From Limnephilus marmoratus (taxonomy: Eukaryota; Arthropoda; Insecta; Trichoptera; Limnephilidae): DNA of 64,000 nt. The first letter of the stretch is position 1. Each line of letters opens with the position of its first letter. The stretch lies in assembly GCA_917880885.1 (NCBI GenBank), contig OU862913.1, positions 8,060,001 through 8,124,000 on the forward strand, given 5' to 3'. This document shows positions 22,800-33,299 of the stretch, piece by piece. Below the pieces are notes generated by a model. That model saw only the letters and a program-made list of their open reading frames with translations. It searched no databases and was not told where the DNA came from. A program made the translations under genes and the position numbers.

Positions 22800-23855
22800 A
22801 CTGGGTATCACCACCTCCCTTGGTAAACCCACCAAGTTTTACCTTTAACTGGCGTGTAAAGTGTCAATTACACGTCCAGACCCCCATAAATAAAGCAAGC
22901 CCTTTATTTATTCTGGTTTGTAAATAAATGTACATTCATAATAGGTACATCCAAGTGTCACGGCTGTACCGATTTTTCTTTTCCTCCTCACGGCCTTGTT
23001 TCTTTTACCTGTTGTTCATTTTTTTCTCACCTGTTCTGAGGCTGATCAGTGATCACTTCAGAGCGGAGACACACTTCGAGTCACGATACTCTGGGAGTCA
23101 TGAACCCAGACTAGCGTTTCTCACCCCCACACTATGCAATGCTCATGTCTGTCTTGCTTAATCTTGTCATGTCATGTCACTTGTTTTGTTTTGTTTTGTT
23201 TTTGCCTCGTTTTGTCTATGGCCTCAGCTTCGGCCGCCCTTGTACATTTTTTTCTCTCATTCTCACAATCATCACATTTTACCTACCATGGTAAAACCCT
23301 TTTTTCTTACCCCTCGATTTTCAGCTCAACTTGAGTACGTAAAACCCAATAGTGGTCTCAGGCATGAAAGTCAGAAATGGTTACTTTACCTTTTTCTTGT
23401 ACATATTATAAGTCTTTTTCAATTTTTTCCTTAAATCAAAAATTGATGGCGTCCTTTTCACCCGTGCTCATTTTTTTTCTCTCCACAAAATTGGATATTG
23501 ACACGTCCATTTTGGAAATTGTATTTTATAAAACCCAAAGGTTGGCCTTTATAAGGCATACACAAATCCTTTGGCTCGTTTCGACTAAAGTATGTAAAAC
23601 CGAATCATCCGGTCTTTGGTTGCTACAACGAAACCACTGATTTGTTTCTTCTCTAATGTTACGTCACGTATGTCTTGTATTACACGTTTCAACACGGGAC
23701 AGGTTAATAAAACCTAACGGTCATCCTGATTCTATAATTCAAATAATTGTAGTTTTTAACGTAAATCAGCATTGATTTGTTCGATCATCGTTTTGCAACT
23801 ATCACCCCTTGTTTTCTCTTCTAAAAATGGTTACACGGACAGTATGTAAAACCCT
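22800..23855 (+). other. Gypsy-A 3' region, proximal part
   Basis: T-rich non-coding DNA with loosely repeated 'gtaaaaccc' (about 23338, 23530, 23598, 23705, 23845) and 'cattttttctct' motifs. No env-like frame was recognised: the frames of 60-87 codons here are T-run artefacts. Confidence 0.5.
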
Positions 23856-24458
23856 CCAGGGGGCCTACTCTCTATCTTACTCAGACAAACCAATAAGTTT
23901 CGGTTTCACAGTCGACTGAGTCGACCGTTTCTGAGTCTTATCACATTGGACTGAAAAATATCTCTATTGACACATATCGGTTTAGAAAAGCGTCGATGAG
24001 CGTCGGTATGTTTGACCATAAATATACTATGTTTGACTTTCACACTCTATATAGAAATAATGTGGATTGTATTGTCTATGCGCCTACAGTCTATGGGAGA
24101 AGCGTTGTTTTGACGTTTGACGTTTGTTTCGTATTGTTCAATTGTATTTTATGTGTCTGCTTAGCAATGAACCGAATGAACGTAAGTTATATGATTATTT
24201 AGTACATTCATGTTTATTTTGTGTTTGTCTTGGTTTTAAAATTGTGTCATTTGAATTATTTATGTAAAAAACGTGATTATTATAGTATCCGGTTGACGGT
24301 GGCAAAACAATTATCGAGTATATGGCAAACCATATGAATTTTCGTTTTACCACCGCCAGCGGGATACTGTTATTACCAACCGCATTTGCATGTTTTTATT
24401 GATTGCATTGTTAGTTTTAAATTAATAATAATAATGTATATTAATAATTCTTCTACAG

Positions 24459-25877
24459 AATAAAAGGTCTACAAGCGAACAGTTGGAGTTGCTGGTGTCA
24501 TGGGTCGCCGACAGGCCTTCCATGGTATCGGAAGATGTGAGGGGCCGGATGGAAGGATAGCCAGCAAGTCGGAGTGGGACGAGTTGGCCCAAACCCTGAA
24601 CGCCATCAGGTTTGGAGCCAAGAAACCAGGCGAAAAATGGCACCAAGTATGTACATAATATAATAATACTTTATTGAAACTGAAACAAACACCTTTCTCA
24701 AAATAGTCTTAATTTATCGGTTTCTGTATAATAGTTTGACCTTTATCAATTGTTTCAGACTTGGCGGGACCTAAAAGGTAATGCCAAACAGAAGGCATCG
24801 AGTGGAGTTAGTTTTAATTATTGGGCGAGACTTGATTGATGGGACACCGATTTATGAGACGTTGATGGATGACGTTGCAATTGAGGTCCTTCCTCAATTA
24901 CCTGGGTCGGATGAGGAAGCTTCGTCTGCGATGCCTGGGCCGGTGCCGACAGACGTTTTGCCCGCAACGCCTGAACCGTCCGGCTTCAAAAGAAAGGCCT
25001 CCGACAAAGATCTTTGTAAGTACTAACAATGAAATTTCTTAGGGTGAATGGGAATAATTTTATGAAAAAACTAACTAACTAACCATCACGCCGTTTCACC
25101 GCAGGCGTAGGCAGAGAGGACAGACCGCCAAACAACTTGGCACACATACATATATCATCTCATACTTACTCTCCTATTATTCTACTCTTAACATGGCCCG
25201 TCTCAAGTATCTGATTCACTTGATTGTGTCATGTCTTCCTCGGGCTTCTTCTACCATTCACATTTGTATCATATATTCTTCTTACACCACTTTCTTAATT
25301 CATTCTCCCAAACATACATGGCCCTCTACATGCCCAAACCATATGAGGGTCCCTCTTAATCTTACTCATTACGCTTCCATCAGCCTTGCATTCTTTGCGG
25401 ATCTCCACATTTCTCACACGAACATACATGGTGGGATCTCGTTTCAACAGCATTCAGTCTGCTTTTATCATTCCTCTGCCAGTTCCATGCCTCACTGCCA
25501 TACATCAGGGTGGGTACCGGACTCCATTGTGGGCTGCTAGCTTCGCTTCTTTTGACAGTTTTTTTATTAGCGCCAACGGCATTCAATCCTCCATTAATAG
25601 CGTTACCTGCATTTACCCTTCTTTTAATATCCCTCTCAGCCTTCCCATCTCATGATGTTATGATATTATTATTAATATTTTACTTTCAGTTACTAAGAGC
25701 CTTGATGCAGAGGTTTGTGAAAGCGGAGGAGGAAAAAATGCAAACCAGAGGGAGAAAAACATGAACGAGAGGGAGAAGCTCCTTCACAACAAGCACAAAT
25801 GGGAGAAAGTGGAAGAGTTCGGTGCGGCCTTGCTGGCCAGCATGGCCACACAGATGCAAAATTCAGAGAGCCGCTGA
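24459..25877 (+). pseudogene. Harbinger Myb/SANT-like DNA-binding protein, 3 exons
   Basis: The second Harbinger protein, which helps the transposase reach the nucleus and the element ends. Exon 24459-24646 follows acceptor ttctacag and encodes TSEQLELLVSWVADRPSMVS then SEWDELAQTLNAI and KPGEKWHQ, a Myb/SANT-like trihelix; a frameshift and stop near 24557 break it. Donor gtatgt, acceptor tgtttcag, then exon 24759-25015 (TWRDLKGNAKQKA, then acidic/proline-rich residues, frame shifted near 24800) and donor gtaagt. Exon 25690-25877 (MNEREKLLHNKHKWEKVEEF) resembles the usual C-terminal coiled coil. Both the frame breaks and the RTE insertion in intron 2 argue that it is dead. Confidence 0.72.
25075..25670 (-). 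mobile_element. RTE-type LINE 3' fragment
   Basis: The minus strand encodes PTLMYGSEAWNWQRNDKSRL then NAVETRSHHVC, the C-terminal segment of an RTE-type LINE polyprotein, with decay around it. It lies within an intron of the Harbinger Myb-like gene. Borders are approximate. Confidence 0.7.
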
Positions 25878-25899
25878 TAGCAGAGCTTGAAAGGAAAGT

Positions 25900-26142
25900 T
25901 TAAGATATAATTTATTTATTTACTATTTTGTAAGCCCATGGGGGTTTTACATTTATTTATTTATTTGTTTGTTTACGCCTTGATGTCTTTTACATGTAAA
26001 GTAAATTGTACAGGAGCATTATAACAAGTATATAGTACATAAAATAATAAACAGAGCATGACAGACATAAGTAGGCACAACACAAGTAGGTATGAGTATT
26101 CGATAGTATAATTTATGTGAGTGTAGGAAGTAAACATGTACA
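25900..26142 (-). mobile_element. LINE 3' tail
   Basis: The minus strand ends '...gtaaaacccccatgggctta' next to runs of (AAAT)n. This recalls the 3' end of the LINE at 3833-5494 ('gcccctacgggcgtataa' plus AAAT). Only the UTR is present. Confidence 0.45.
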
Positions 26143-26297
26143 GTATTTTAAAAGCAAGATGGCGCTGTCCTCTAAAACATTGTGTTCTACACTACACGCC
26201 AGTAATGGCAGGGAAGATAGCCAATGCACGTGCTTTTCTTCATAATATGGCCATTGAAGCTCAAATGCCAGAACCGAGGATGTGATCATTGAAGAAA
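26143..26297 (+). repeat. Inverted duplicate of the Harbinger transposase exon
   Basis: The plus strand repeats, in opposite orientation and with about 93% identity by eye, the segment 26461-26617 of the last transposase exon (KARWRCPLKHCVLHYTPVMA, then GKIANARAFLHNMAIEAQMP). The arms are about 155 bases with a spacer of about 163 bases, so a transcript through both would fold into a long hairpin. Confidence 0.85.
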
Positions 26298-26352
26298 TAC
26301 GAATGAATTGGATTAAAAAAAAGAATGAACTTGGATAGATGGTTAGAGGTAT

Positions 26353-26719
26353 TTAAATTTGGCGATTGAGAGTCTCAACAAGCTCTCGTTGAGTTATACG
26401 TCCTTGCCTAAGGTTATCGTTGTGTTGATCGATAACATTAATCACTTCTCGAAAATCATCTTCAATGATCACATCCTCTGGTTCTGGCATATGAGCTTCA
26501 ATGGCCATATTATGAAGAACAGCACATGCATTGGCTATCTTCCCTGCCATTATTGGCGTATAGTGTAGAACACAATGTTTTAAGAGACAGCGCCATCTTG
26601 CTTTTAAAATACCAAAGCAGCCTTCTATGCAATTTCTGACTCTGCATTGCATTTTGGTATAGTGGTCCTCTGGTGATCCCGGTGCCGCATTTAAAATTTG
26701 AGTCATCATGCTGACTCTC
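26353..26719 (-). pseudogene. Harbinger transposase, C-terminal exon
   Basis: Acceptor atatttcag at 26720, then RVSMMTQILNAAPGSPEDHY, NCIEGCFGILKARWRCLLKH and LHYTPIMAGKIANACAVLHN. NCIEGCFG holds the catalytic glutamate of the HARBI1-type DDE nuclease, which cuts and rejoins the element ends. The reading phase does not match the previous exon (26919-27051). The segment with the second catalytic aspartate is missing between them, so the gene cannot encode an active enzyme. Confidence 0.85.
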
Positions 26720-26918
26720 CTGAAATATTAAAATTATTTTTAAACAATTTATTTTTTAAAACAAATATAATTAAAAATTGCAAACTTTAACAAATATTTA
26801 TGTACTTATACAAAAAGAAATTTACTATAGTAAAATTATAGAATAATAGTATGATATATTATATGACTGTATGATAAGCTATTCTGTATACATTTCAATA
26901 AACCAAATATTTATTTAC

Positions 26919-27051
26919 CATGAGAGCATTCATCGAATGGAAACCTTTTCGGTTAAAGTATGCCTCTTCATGTTCCTTCCATCTAATCATGGCTATGTGG
27001 GTTCCGTCTATACACCCAATAACTCCGGGAAAATGATATTTCTCATAAAAT
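26919..27051 (-). pseudogene. Harbinger transposase exon with first catalytic Asp
   Basis: Flanked by acceptor tatttcag and donor gtaaat, it encodes FYEKYHFPGVIGCIDGTHIA and MIRWKEHEEAYFNRKGFHSM. IGCIDGTH contains the first aspartate of the DDE triad. It joins in phase to the exon at 28614-28804 (KQ-G-FYEKYHFP). Confidence 0.88.
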
Positions 27052-27307
27052 CTGAAATACATATGTACAATTTTAATGCTTAAAATAGATATAGGTACTA
27101 AACTATCAATACAGTTTTTTAAATTTTTTTAATGTTATTGTTTCAGAACAACAAGCTGAGAGCTGCCCTTGTCGAATGGGAGATTTTTGCTGCCAGGCCC
27201 TGCGGGTGACTTTTGATTCGGCTTCGCCCAGTTTGGGTGTTGGTGTCCGTTTTATAATATCCATAGCAACTGGTTCCAACAATAGCCGGTTCTGGTTTTT
27301 AAACCTT

Positions 27308-27612
27308 AAGGTATATGCCCACTACACCGTTCCATACCATGACCGTACTATGAACGTATCAGACACGAAATAAACACGCCACGCCCTACTATGCCCACTA
27401 GAACGTGCTAACACCGTATTATTCCCGTACGTAACGGGTATAGTGACCGTATGAAAACCGTACACACCGCGGTTAGTGTCCGTTAGTGTTAGTGTCGGTG
27501 ACGCGACGGGGTAGTGGGCAGCGTTTCATACTGATCGATACAAAGAATATTTTTTTGCATGCGCCGCTACGGTTATGGTCATGGTATGGAACGGTGTAGT
27601 GGGCATAGACCT
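27308..27612. mobile_element. Harbinger-type MITE, 305 bp
   Basis: Inverted ends AGGTMTATGCCCACTACACC (extending to about 38 bases) with TTA on both sides (27305-27307, 27613-27615), the TSD type of PIF/Harbinger. It has no coding capacity and lies inside the larger Harbinger, between transposase exons. Confidence 0.88.
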
Positions 27613-27615
27613 TTA

Positions 27616-28254
27616 GAGGAGATTAATAGATAAACCATACGTTATAGACAAAAACATATCACTGAATGAGGACCAGTGGAAATTCTGTGGAAATTCAGTG
27701 GGCTGTTCATATAACTATTACATTTTTTGTACACACATATTCTCTGAATTGCTATGCTTTTCTTAAGCTTAGTAAAAATATAATGTTTTGTTCGATTAGA
27801 ATAAATATAGTATTTTTTTAATACTGTCATTGCAATATACATGTATCATACCATGTAATTGCTATTGTTACCATGTATATGTTTATCAAAATATATTTTA
27901 CCATTTCGCCTTTATTGTATGTGTTCTAAATGTGTAATCTTCTCTGTAATATATTGCTAACTGTTTTATGGAGACTTAAGTTTTCCTCTATTAACAAATA
28001 TAAAACATCACACCACATTCATAATTTCGGTTGTTTTATTTTATTGTTATTATTATTGTTCCTCCCTTGTGTTATAAAATTAATATTACTGTAATCTTTA
28101 AGTCAGACCGTTCTTCGCTTAAATTTCTAAAACCGCACTGTGTTTCATCATCATTATGAAATTCAAGTAAGTGTACAAAATACAGCAAAGGTAAAAGGCT
28201 TAGAACCAAAAGGCGCTAAGTAGAAAGTGACATTGCTTTCCATTCAAATCTACA
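27616..28254. other. AT-rich intronic stretch of the Harbinger
   Basis: Between the transposase exons at 26919-27051 and 28614-28804. No coding region, repeat family or RNA gene could be recognised. Confidence 0.45.
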
Positions 28255-28540
28255 TGAAAAAACCCTTGACTCTGTGCAGAAACATGCGGTCCGTTTGAAA
28301 GATTCTCCTAACTTAACAAACGTATTGCAATCTTTAGAGCACAGGCGTCGGGTGGGAATGCTATCCTTGTTCTACCATTACTTTTTTGGAAGATGCTCTG
28401 AGGAACTACTGTCATTGATCCCTTCGTCACCGGTGCATGGTCGGGAAACAAGCCAAAAGCGCGCCCGACATAGTTGACATTTGTCACATGAGAACGGGTC
28501 GCTTCTTCGACTCGTTCTTGAGTTCGACAGAGATGAAATA
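28255..28540 (+). mobile_element. LINE RT C-terminal fragment
   Basis: The plus strand encodes LEHRRRVGMLSLFYHYFFGR then CSEELLSLIP and, after stops, SHENGSLLRLVLEFDR. This is the C-terminal tail seen in many insect Jockey/CR1-type RT proteins. A second fragment of the same family lies at 49478-49660 (shared 'cacatgagaacgggtcg'). Confidence 0.7.
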
Positions 28541-28613
28541 TTACATAAAATAATAACATATTATCCCATCATCTGAATAGGTATGCCACAAAATATAATA
28601 AATCAGAACATAC

Positions 28614-28804
28614 CCTTGTTTCACAGCATTCCTTTCTTGCAGCGTTCCTGGGAACTTTACGTGCCTACGCATGATTAAGTTTATAGCCGACACTATTTCA
28701 TGCATGTGTCTGCTAAACGTTTGTTGTGAAACGCTACAGTGGAAGTCGTTTCCCACAAGTTTCTGGTATGACCCTGTAGCTAGGAAAGACAATGTTGTTA
28801 GAAC
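28614..28804 (-). pseudogene. Harbinger transposase exon 2
   Basis: After acceptor tatgtttcag it encodes VLTTLSFLATGSYQKLVGND, FHCSVSQQTFSRHMHEIVSA and a lead into KFPGTLQERNAVKQG. This is the helix-turn-helix-like region before the DDE core of HARBI1 proteins. Donor is ggtatgt. Phase matches both neighbouring exons. Confidence 0.88.
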
Positions 28805-28901
28805 CTGAAACATAAAAAATATTTGTTCTCATGAAGCAGATACTTAAGGAATGTGCTGTTAATTTTCAGGATTGAGGTTTGGCATTACTCGCAGTACTCA
28901 C

Positions 28902-29138
28902 TTTCAGCTCCAAGGACACTCCGGTTGTTCTCCTAGGTACAGGGAGTAACGGCCTCAACTCGTCACACAACGCTTTGAAGAGGTCCTGCGACAGGCGGTA
29001 GTGAGCAATAAACAATGTTTCCGGAATGCTCATGGGGTCTGTTAGATCCCTCAACTGTCTTCTTCGGGCTGCCTCTACCCTGTTTTCGTCCTCGCGTAAA
29101 ATTCGCAAAACAAATTGCAGGCGAAAATAACCTTCCAT
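28902..29138 (-). pseudogene. Harbinger transposase exon 1
   Basis: Starts MEGYFRLQFVLRIL at 29138 and continues DPMSIPETLFIAHYRLSQDL and PVPRRTTGVSLELK to donor gtgagt. It is an intact 79-codon exon typical of the N-terminus of HARBI1-like transposases. The chosen ATG is the second in the frame: the upstream one (29159) lacks family-like sequence. Confidence 0.85.
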
Positions 29139-29812
29139 TGTGGCTAAAATATAACACATAAATTACGAATATATTTGTAACAGACTCGTACCTATTTGGT
29201 ACATAGCATTCAAATTCAAATTTTCAACAGTATCCCTTAGCCCTCTGACGTTTGCAAAAGTTTCGTTTCGATCGAAATACGCACAAAACACTCAAATAAC
29301 CCAAACTAAGAACCTATTTTGTGCAATTACATAGTTGTCAGTTGTAAGAATTGCTAAAACGAAGTGTAATTACGATAACAATTACGATTAAGTGCCTAAA
29401 AGTATGGCGGTTAGTTACACATCTACTAATCCGGTTGAGGTATCGTTTAATTCCAAATAAATCATATTACCTTTTAAACAAGAAATTCGAATAGGTATAT
29501 TAATTTACAGAAATGTGTCGTTAGACGAAATGTCAAAGGTTTCATAAAACGGAGGTCCTCCGATCCAGCTTGAGAAACCCGAAATTTATACGACTGAGTT
29601 TCACAAACGGCGACAGGGAGTATCAAAAATGACAATACGAGAACGAAACCGGGCGTCGCTGTGAGAAGCAAACACATACTTTTTTGTTTGTAACTTTCGG
29701 GCTTCCGACTGATAAAAAGTGTCAAGTTTGCGAAACTGACAAACATCTGTCAAAATACGACTGCGAAACACAGATAATGGCGGTTACGAGAGATAGAGAG
29801 TAGGCCCCCTGG
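29139..29812. other. Harbinger subterminal region
   Basis: Non-coding DNA between the transposase start and the right terminal repeat. It likely contains the transposase promoter and end-binding sites, but no specific motif could be singled out. Confidence 0.5.
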
Positions 29813-30029
29813 TCTGTCTTTTTTTTATTGCTCGGTGTAAGCAGAATATACCCTGCCATCACTTTATGCCTCGTTGCATACATGGTAACATTAAATTGCC
29901 TACCTCCTGTGTTATTCTATCGTACGCCCCCGGGCTACGGGGTTAGTCAATCTAACGAATCTTTATAAACAACATTAAAACGAATGTTGTTATCATTTAT
30001 TTTCCTGTACTTAAGCGCAACCTGTACGC

Positions 30030-30105
30030 GATAGGAGAGATCCTTACAACATCCACCATCATAGGAGAGATCCTTAAAACATCCGCCACGATACGAGAAG
30101 TTCGT
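30030..30105 (+). repeat. Short tandem repeat, about 33-bp unit
   Basis: 'ataggagagatccttacaac' and 'atccaccatc' occur twice with a degenerate third copy ('atacgagaagttc'). Confidence 0.75.
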
Positions 30106-30128
30106 TATAATCACTTTATGCTCTTGTC

Positions 30129-30254
30129 GCCCCTTTTTGGTCGTGTGTCATTAATTTGGCATGAGAACCGCCCCTTTTTGGTCGTGTGTCATTAATTTGG
30201 CATGAGAACCGCCCCTTTTGGGTCGTGTGTCATTAAGTTGTCATGAGAACCGCC
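30129..30254 (+). repeat. Tandem repeat, three 41-bp units
   Basis: Units start at about 30129, 30169 and 30210, each reading cgccccttttTGGTCGTGTG then TCATTAATTTGGCATGAGAA with one or two differences. They lie in the Gypsy-A 3' region. Confidence 0.92.
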
Positions 30255-32539
30255 TTGTTTATAATTATGTACTTGTATAATCTGTACACCACACGTGAAG
30301 ACGTTACAATACTCACCATGAATCGTGCGAACAAAATAATATCAACCCTTTTGTGCCTACTTCACAAAGTAGTCCACAACCTTTTTCAAATTGTTCAACG
30401 ACAATGCCCGTGGACTTCCTGTTTTGCCACTTCTTTCTCTAAAGGAAAGAAGCCCAGGAATATCTACTATCTCAAAAGGACTAGCTTGTCAGCTTCACTG
30501 TCAGCTATGGGGCATAGTGCCGTAGGAGTTAATCGAATGGGCACAAAACCACCAAACTCGTCGTCTGGGAAACGAATAAAAGAAATCCCAGGATTGTGAA
30601 ATTGGAGCGAGGGTCTATTTTTTCTCACAATCAAGGAGAAATTTTTAAGTGACCCCTAATCTTTCGTCAAATACACACGAAAGACTAGTCTCTTTGGTAT
30701 AATGTGTATTCTTTCTCATCTCATTGTTTTTCTAATGTAAAGAGTCAGGAAACGTACTGGTGGATTACGTTTCATCCTCACATAGAGTTTGAATTGGAAA
30801 TTAGTCCAGTCCCTAGCAAGTTTCGTTACTCAACTCCCTTCCATCCATTTTCCCCTTCCCTCCCTCATGTTCTCATCATTCTATGAAGTGGAAAATCCGT
30901 TGTTGTCCACATTTCGCCCTCACTTGGAGTTCGAATCGGTACCTAACCAGGCACAACGGGCCTTCTATTTCACTCTCGTCATATGTTTCATCTTTTCTTC
31001 ATCCTGGTTTCAATGAGTCAGATTCATGAATATTGGACACGTATGTTATGCACTTGGCATACCATCTGTCTCTTATCGACAACCTTTATCCATGAATCAG
31101 TTTCGCTGCCTTGCCGTGACTCGTTCACGACTTTTTGTCTTGTTCTTTGAAATTCTTCGAAAATGTTACCATTTTATGTTAACATAGGCCATGGAAGGCC
31201 GGTTGCTTTTCAACCAAGGTATTTTGTCACCCGGCAATAGCCAGGTTATCCTAACAAAGGATTTTTTTTTTCTTCAAAAAATGTAATTGTATGCTAGCTA
31301 GGAATCTCTCTCTGTTTCTCTCTCTCTCTCGTGTTCTCTCTGGGTCATCGGTTAAAACTTTGTTTGTTTATTCTCTGGACACACTTTGTTTCTCTCCAAA
31401 CTTTTCTTCATTGGTCTCTAGGCAGGTAAACTTCAAGAATTTTGTTTTAATAATAATTTCTCCCGGATTTAAAAAGAAGCCCAGAAGGATGTCTCCATCG
31501 GCAGCCAAGCTGAGCTTCACTTCCTGGCAGCCTTCGCTGTGGTTACGGAGGTCCCCCGCCGCTATTCTCTACATATTTGTTCCTGAAAGCACGGACCATA
31601 CCGCCCTTATGTATGTTGTCTTGTTGTGCCACTGCGAGCCGAGTTGTCCCGCTATATATAATGACACTCTGGACTACCTTTTGGGCACGCTAGCCCCTGG
31701 GTTTTGTTCCTGCTCTCGCCACCAAGCCAGTTTTGCCGTCTCTTGCTCTGTCATGCAGCGACGCACACCATGTCATGTGTAAACCATTATTACCTTGACT
31801 CTCCAGTATTCGCTGAATGCGTACCCTTACAAGTTATTCCGAGCTACATTATGCTTCGATAACCATTATATACGATCCGTGCCCACCATAATGGCGCATT
31901 AGGATTCGTACTGGCATGTCTGCAGATCCTGGATTCTTCTCTTCAACGACCTCTGTAACCATAGCCTCCGCACTGTAACCACAGTCTCCACTTCGTAACC
32001 TTCGACGGCTACGACCAAACAAAGTGTTTTTTCTCCAAGGCCCTAGTGTACTCTTGAGTGTTATCTCAAATGGGTCAGATTGCAGTGATAATGTAATCCC
32101 TTTAGAGTCTGTGAAGTCACGTCTCTTCGCAATTCTTCGAAACTCTTCGAACCCCGTCGAAATCACAAACAAACCTACGCACCGCAAACTTAGCTTCCAG
32201 ACCAATGAAACCCTAGTCACAATTTTCATAATTTTGTCGTTGTTTTCACAGTTTCATAATTTTGTCTTTATTTTCAAATTTTCATAACCTTGTGTTTGTT
32301 CTTTCAATCGCATAAATATGTATGTTGTTTCACCCCTCCATGTGCTAACTGCTTGTTCCTCATATTTTATGTACCCCCTCCCTACCCTGACAAACATTGT
32401 ACCTAGCCCATGGCATAAGCTAGTTTTAAGATGTTAGTCAGCTCTCTCTCTGGTCAACAAATCTCTCTTTCAACTCCCGTGGGTAACGTAGAGGGTTTTT
32501 GCCCTATTGCTCCATTGCCACGTCGCTTTTTTTCCGAGC

Positions 32540-32550
32540 GCGGGGGGAGG
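32540..32550 (+). promoter_or_regulatory. Gypsy-A polypurine tract
   Basis: gcggggggagg directly before the 3' LTR, the plus-strand primer site. Confidence 0.85.
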
Positions 32551-33256
32551 TGTTACGGTACGCCGGAATACAACCCTGCAAATCACTAGGCTACTCTCCT
32601 GTGAATCCAAACGGTTCCCCCCCTCCCCACGTCCGCGTGCCAAGCCCAGCACGCACGCGGCGGCCGGCTAGCAACTCGCCCATTCCCCCATAGCCCTCGG
32701 TTGACTGCACCCACGCTGTCGGCCGGTAGACCCGGGCCCTTTGTTCTAGAAGTTTTCTACGGACACGCGATGGCGGAATCCGCCTATAGAAGACCTGTGG
32801 AGAATACCAGCCCCGCCTGGATACCACTCACCTGGCCGTCCTCAAAGACTCCTGCCCCGGTATGTGAGTACCTGAACCGCTAATTGCCTTTTTGCCGTGT
32901 GTCCCTCCCCAGTTTACGCGTAATTATGATCGGTCTCAGAGAGACTCGATACAGAGAGAGATGTTAGGTTTATGATATTAATTCTACCTGTGCTCTATTA
33001 TTGATTGTGAAATGTACCCCCTGTTGTATTTAAAGTTTAGTTGTTTAGTTCTCGCCAATACAAACCGTGTTTACTGCAGCTGATTCGTTTCATTGCCTTC
33101 CCCGGCCCGTAGGATTGAGTTTATTTCAGGAATGCCACACTTGCGCCTAAGAGATCCTACAACCCTGGTGATGATAGCCTCTACCGCTCTGCTGACCAAA
33201 TAATTCTGAGCTAGACCGTCGGCAGAATGTAGGCACCTCAGGCAGGTGTGCTAACA
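32551..33256 (+). repeat. Gypsy-A 3' LTR
   Basis: TGTTACGGTACGCC to GTGTGCTAACA. It matches 2649-3362 except for indels at about 32975 and 33030 and scattered substitutions. TGTG follows at 33257-33260. The frames within it occur in both LTR copies and are not genes. Confidence 0.92.
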
Positions 33257-33299
33257 TGTGCTATAACGGAATTAATGAATTGGTAAAAGTTAAGATTTT

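Larger units (their letters stand above)
23856..29812. mobile_element. PIF/Harbinger DNA transposon in the Gypsy-A 3' region
   Basis: The ends are inverted copies of CCAGGGGGCCTACTCTCTAT (23856 rightwards, 29812 leftwards; about 22 bases match). Between them lie the two genes typical of Harbinger elements, transcribed convergently: a Myb/SANT-like protein on plus (24459-25877) and a HARBI1-type transposase on minus (29138-26353). The flanking trinucleotides are cct and tct, so the TSD is imperfect or the border is off by a base or two. Insertions inside it are an RTE fragment, a LINE tail, a MITE and another LINE fragment. Confidence 0.85.
29813..32539 (+). other. Gypsy-A 3' region, distal part
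   Basis: About 2.7 kb without recognisable domains. Frames such as 31291-31782 (163 codons) have T-rich composition and no envelope features. Two tandem arrays are listed separately. Pyrimidine tracts (31300-31340) recur. Confidence 0.5.
2645..33260 (+). mobile_element. Gypsy-A LTR retrotransposon, split by nested insertions
   Basis: A full-length but dead Gypsy-type (Metaviridae) element: 5' LTR, lysine-type primer-binding site, leader, gag, protease, RT, RNase H, integrase, a long non-coding 3' region, polypurine tract and 3' LTR, all on the plus strand. The four bases TGTG lie directly outside both LTRs (2645-2648, 33257-33260). The two ends 30.6 kb apart therefore belong to one insertion, expanded by a LINE (3833-5494), Copia-1 (9704-22163) and a Harbinger (23856-29812). 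Subtracting these leaves about 10.5 kb. The two LTRs differ by several indels, so the insertion is old. Confidence 0.85.

Noticed and set aside
27176..27373. A 65-codon plus-strand frame in the Harbinger
   Set aside because: It crosses the left border of the MITE, so it cannot be an old gene. No motif.
31291..31782. A 163-codon frame considered as a Gypsy-A envelope
   Set aside because: No signal peptide, cleavage site, membrane anchor or conserved cysteines. Composition follows local T-runs.
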